From Bradyrhizobium erythrophlei (GTDB lineage Bacteria > Pseudomonadota > Alphaproteobacteria > Rhizobiales > Xanthobacteraceae): a stretch of 64,000 nucleotides of DNA. The notes beneath the pieces were generated by a model. That model saw nothing but the letters and a program-made list of their open reading frames with translations, was not told the DNA's origin and ran no database searches. The DNA is taken from positions 4,030,001-4,094,000 of the forward strand of contig NZ_LT670817.1 of NCBI RefSeq assembly GCF_900129425.1, in the 5' to 3' direction. Below, piece by piece: positions 63,070 through 64,000 of this stretch; the stretch's first letter is position 1, and every line of letters begins with the position of its first letter. Made by a program: the position numbers and the translations under genes.

Positions 63070-63657
63070 CTAAATCACCTGATGCTCATGCAGGAGCACC
63101 AGGTAGCAATCGCTTGAGCCTATCGACACGATCCGGAAAGAATTCTTGCGCGCGCCGCTCAAGATGGCCGCATCGCCGTGGTTCAGCGTCGCAGTATCCC
63201 GGTCCAAGGCCAGCGTCGTGCTGCCTTTGAGCGACAGCACGACCGCGATTTCGTTGCCGCCAAATTCGCAGCAGGCGGACTGCCCGATGCGCCGCAACCG
63301 ATGGCGGAAGCGCGACCGCCGCGTCATCACGTTGAGGTCGGTGATCTCGCCTGCGGTCAGCCGCGCCGATATCGGGATGTCGCCGGCGAAGCCGATCGGA
63401 TCGGAGCCGCGTTCGACGCGGATCGGCGCGTTGCCTCCGATGGTGAGCATCATGCCTTTCCCGTCAATGACGGCAAGCGTCCGGTCAATTCCGGCAAATT
63501 CGGAGAAGGGGCCATCGGCGGCGACCCTTGCCACACTGATGCGCCAGTTGAAGTCGTCGAGCGTGGCGCCAGGTGGCTCGGCAACGATCTCGGTCGTCGA
63601 GCCGCCGCCGTTCTTCCAAGGCGTGGTGCGGCAACTTCCGGCGCGGATGATCTTCAA
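63070..63657 (-). CDS. hutD: HutD family protein
   Basis: 195 residues; family resemblance begins at TTG 63657 (KIIRAGSCRTTPWKNGGGST), though no ATG is available and the ribosome-binding site (GAGGA) is rather distant. It has TTEIVAEPPGATLDDFNWRI, VARVAADGPFSEFAGIDRTL, GDIPISARLTAGEITDLNVM and ends YLVLLHEHQVI. HutD is a bicupin-type protein of histidine-utilisation loci, proposed to bind formimino-glutamate or urocanate and limit pathway flux. It lies 14 bp downstream of hutU on the same strand. Confidence 0.85.
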   Translation of the reverse strand: MKIIRAGSCRTTPWKNGGGSTTEIVAEPPGATLDDFNWRISVARVAADGPFSEFAGIDRTLAVIDGKGMMLTIGGNAPIRVERGSDPIGFAGDIPISARLTAGEITDLNVMTRRSRFRHRLRRIGQSACCEFGGNEIAVVLSLKGSTTLALDRDTATLNHGDAAILSGARKNSFRIVSIGSSDCYLVLLHEHQVI

Positions 63658-63671
63658 CGGCGCGTCTTTCC

Positions 63672-64000
63672 TCAGCGCAGGCTCGGCAGGTCGAGCTTGT
63701 TGGCGCGCGCGCAGTCGATCGCGAGGTCGTAGCCGGCATCGGCGTGACGCATCACGCCCGTGGCTGGATCGTTCCACAGCACGCGGCCGATGCGGGCAGC
63801 GGCCTCCGGCGTGCCGTCGCACACGATCACCATGCCGGAATGCTGGGAAAAGCCCATGCCGACGCCGCCGCCATGATGCAGCGACACCCAGGTGGCGCCG
63901 CTGGCGCAATTCAGGAGCGCATTGAGCAGCGGCCAGTCGGACACCGCGTCGGAGCCGTCCTTCATCGCTTCGGTCTCCCGGTTGGGGGAGGCCACCGAGC
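63672..64000 (-). CDS. hutU: Urocanate hydratase, C-terminal part (gene continues beyond the window)
   Basis: The visible 109 or so codons end the canonical enzyme: SDAVSDWPLLNALLNCASGA, TWVSLHHGGGVGMGFSQHSG, MVIVCDGTPEAAARIGRVLW, MRHADAGYDLAIDCARANKL. HHGGGVGMGFSQHSG is highly conserved in true urocanases, which convert urocanate to imidazolonepropionate in histidine breakdown. The 5' part lies outside the window. It forms an operon with hutD, opposed to the 47-63 kb operon. Confidence 0.9.
   Translation of the reverse strand, partial: SVASPNRETEAMKDGSDAVSDWPLLNALLNCASGATWVSLHHGGGVGMGFSQHSGMVIVCDGTPEAAARIGRVLWNDPATGVMRHADAGYDLAIDCARANKLDLPSLR

Overview
The window looks like chromosomal DNA of a Bradyrhizobium-type alphaproteobacterium. 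The reasons are visibly high GC with strong third-position GC, many short hypothetical proteins of kinds I associate with that genus, several small inner-membrane proteins, and a catabolic operon fed by a branched-chain-amino-acid-type ABC transporter. This assignment comes from pattern recognition, not from a search. I saw no tRNA or rRNA gene and no CRISPR array.

Layout. 0-26 kb is a patchwork of small lineage-restricted genes, dispersed intergenic repeats and decaying genes. Intact larger genes here are an MDR oxidoreductase, a HlyD-like adaptor with its small membrane partner, a LuxR regulator, an oxalate-decarboxylase-type bicupin, an AEC transporter, a large SAM-cyclase-ATPase-TPR signalling protein, an ABC_sub_bind protein, a Crp/Fnr regulator and an IHF-like protein. 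Frameshifted or truncated genes are frequent: a membrane protein, an outer-membrane transporter, an autotransporter, a resolvase, a cupin and SRAP fragments. 24-40.4 kb holds a NarL/NarX-type two-component pair divergent from a type I secretion locus. That locus encodes a 2333-residue animal-type haem peroxidase with RTX repeats, a secretion ABC transporter, a second RTX protein with an N-terminal hydrophobic segment, a HlyD adaptor and an M23 peptidase. 40.4-47 kb is a scar: a broken patatin, an SMP-30-like protein, a broken SRAP/small-gene pair, an IS481-like element interrupted by an IS30-family element, a truncated ABC permease and a frameshifted LacI regulator that still has two palindromic operator candidates.

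47-63 kb is the most interesting part. Two genes (cyclic amidohydrolase, M20 N-carbamoyl-amino-acid hydrolase) are followed by a fused double-LysR regulator. Divergent from the regulator is a tight run of eleven genes: UbiD-like decarboxylase, a LivKHMGF-type transporter, a DUF917 protein, a GST-like protein, a divergent urocanase, an ornithine-cyclodeaminase-like protein and a PhnD-like binding protein. Read together these suggest import of an imidazole-derived, possibly S-methylated thio-imidazole (ergothioneine-like) compound. Hydration by the urocanase paralogue would give a (thio)hydantoin, DUF917 could remove the sulfur, and the amidohydrolase and M20 enzyme would open the hydantoin and release an amino acid such as glutamate. 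The gene content is observed; the substrate is inference. The window ends in a canonical histidine-utilisation pair on the opposite strand (hutD and the 3' part of hutU), so two different urocanases lie within about 5 kb.
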